The position numbers and the translations under genes are program-made. A stretch of DNA of 64,000 bases from Elymus sibiricus (taxonomy: Eukaryota; Streptophyta; Magnoliopsida; Poales; Poaceae), in the NCBI GenBank assembly GCA_039707655.1, contig CM077673.1:940001-1004000 (forward strand), read 5' to 3'. The first letter of the stretch is position 1, and each line of letters starts with the position of its first letter. The notes under the pieces were generated by a model that was given only the letters and a program-made list of their open reading frames with translations, was not told where the DNA came from and ran no database searches. Below, piece by piece: positions 63,201-64,000 of the stretch.

Positions 63201-64000
63201 GTGTCCGTTTCGGACCCACAATTACTCAAAATGCTCGCGACGAGCGTGCGAATCTATAAAATACTCCCCGCTTGCCCCAGGATGCCTTTAGTACCCTCAA
63301 ATTCAATCTTAAGCAGGACTTTTTGGACCTAAAAGTCAAAGAACATCATTCGCCGCTATTTTTCAGACAAGTTTCGACACCAAGTGGCACTTCCTTTTGA
63401 AGGAAATTCGAGAGATTATGTTGATTATAGATATTAGTCCCCCTGGTAGGGACAAACGTAGCTTTCTGCAGATGCTCTATGATCCGGGCAATCCCATTTG
63501 GCCATAAATTCCAGAAAATCCAGCGGCTATATGCCTTATTCTCCTTGTTTTCGCCGTGTGACATGCTGTAACTTATGTGTGTGACAGCCAAGAACAAAAG
63601 GGCATTCCTGGCATCGGTCAATATATATGTGGAAACAATATCTCCACTATCGAGGACACAAAATTTTGGGGCCGTGAGGCAAAAAGCGTCACGGGAAAAT
63701 AAAGTTCTTTCAAGGACTGCCATAAAATGGACCGGTGTTCACTAAAACGGTCATAACTTTGTCATTCGGTGTCCGTTTCGAACCCACAAGTACTCAAAAT
63801 GCTCGCGGCGAGCGTGCGAATCCAGAAAATACACCCCGCTTTCGCCAGGATGCTTGGAGTACCCTCAAATTCAATCTTAAGCAGGACTTTTTGGGCCTAA
63901 AAGTCAAAGAACATCATTCGCCGCTGTTTTTCAGACAAGTTTCGACACCAAGTGGCACTTCCTTTTGAAGGAAATTCGAGAGATTACGTTGATTATAAAC
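57259..64000 (+). repeat. Satellite block 4 with a 1704-bp higher-order repeat
   Basis: About 12 anchors from 57487 to 63735. Three monomer types alternate strictly: A at 57487, 59191, 60895, 62599; B at about 58055, 59759, 61463, 63167; C at 58623, 60327, 62031, 63735. The offset is 1704 bp throughout. A carries tcaattttggccttaagcag and accccattgtcac, B carries ggggcgttgagg, and C carries cgctttcgccagg and ccggaaattcaaaaaaatcc in the monomer joint after it. Copies differ by only a few bases. The unit derives from the arrangement still seen once at about 51.77-53.58 kb. The array continues beyond the window. Confidence 0.94.

Noticed and set aside
1..64000. CENP-B box in the monomer
   Set aside because: I looked for TTCG-N4-A-N2-CGGG on both strands. 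The nearest, around ccccgcttgcgccagg, misses several essential bases.

Overview
This window is non-genic plant DNA, almost certainly from a Triticeae grass (wheat, Aegilops, barley or a relative). About 54 kb of the 64 kb is one head-to-tail satellite with a monomer of about 568 bp. I placed about 93 copies of a conserved anchor (gtgttcactaaaacgg) in four blocks, all in the same orientation. The Triticeae assignment rests on the inserted elements: two LTR units that look like the BARE1/WIS/Angela group of Copia retrotransposons, and a CACTA element end of the grass type. I see no host gene, tRNA, rRNA or CRISPR array.

Layout: satellite block 1 (1-25118); a solo LTR on the minus strand (25119-26949) with target duplication GCTAT; satellite block 2 (26950-34365); a complete but decayed Copia retrotransposon on the plus strand (34366-43317) with target duplication GTAAC; satellite block 3 (43318-56586); a truncated CACTA fragment (56587-57258); satellite block 4 (57259-64000), which continues past the window.

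The retrotransposon keeps every landmark: LTRs of 1825 and 1843 bp, a Met-tRNA primer site, a polypurine tract, and gag, protease, integrase, reverse transcriptase and RNase H in Copia order. Its frame is broken by at least three in-frame stops and four frameshifts, so it cannot act on its own. The LTRs differ at roughly 57 hand-counted sites (about 3 percent), which suggests insertion about a million years ago under the usual grass rate.

The satellite is a patchwork of duplications at several scales: three-monomer units (about 1.70 kb) at the start, in block 2 and in block 4; an apparently perfect five-monomer duplication of 2839 bp; four- and six-monomer relations in block 3; and a nine-monomer offset (5119 bp). 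Several crossover points can be narrowed to under 100 bp. The main observations for a second look are these mapped crossovers, two short templated replacements at the same small hairpin, paired base changes in another predicted stem, the clustering of insertion junctions in one 66-bp part of the monomer, and a CACTA insertion joined to a 306-bp satellite loss. The short open frames on both strands of each monomer are by-products of the repeat sequence, not genes.
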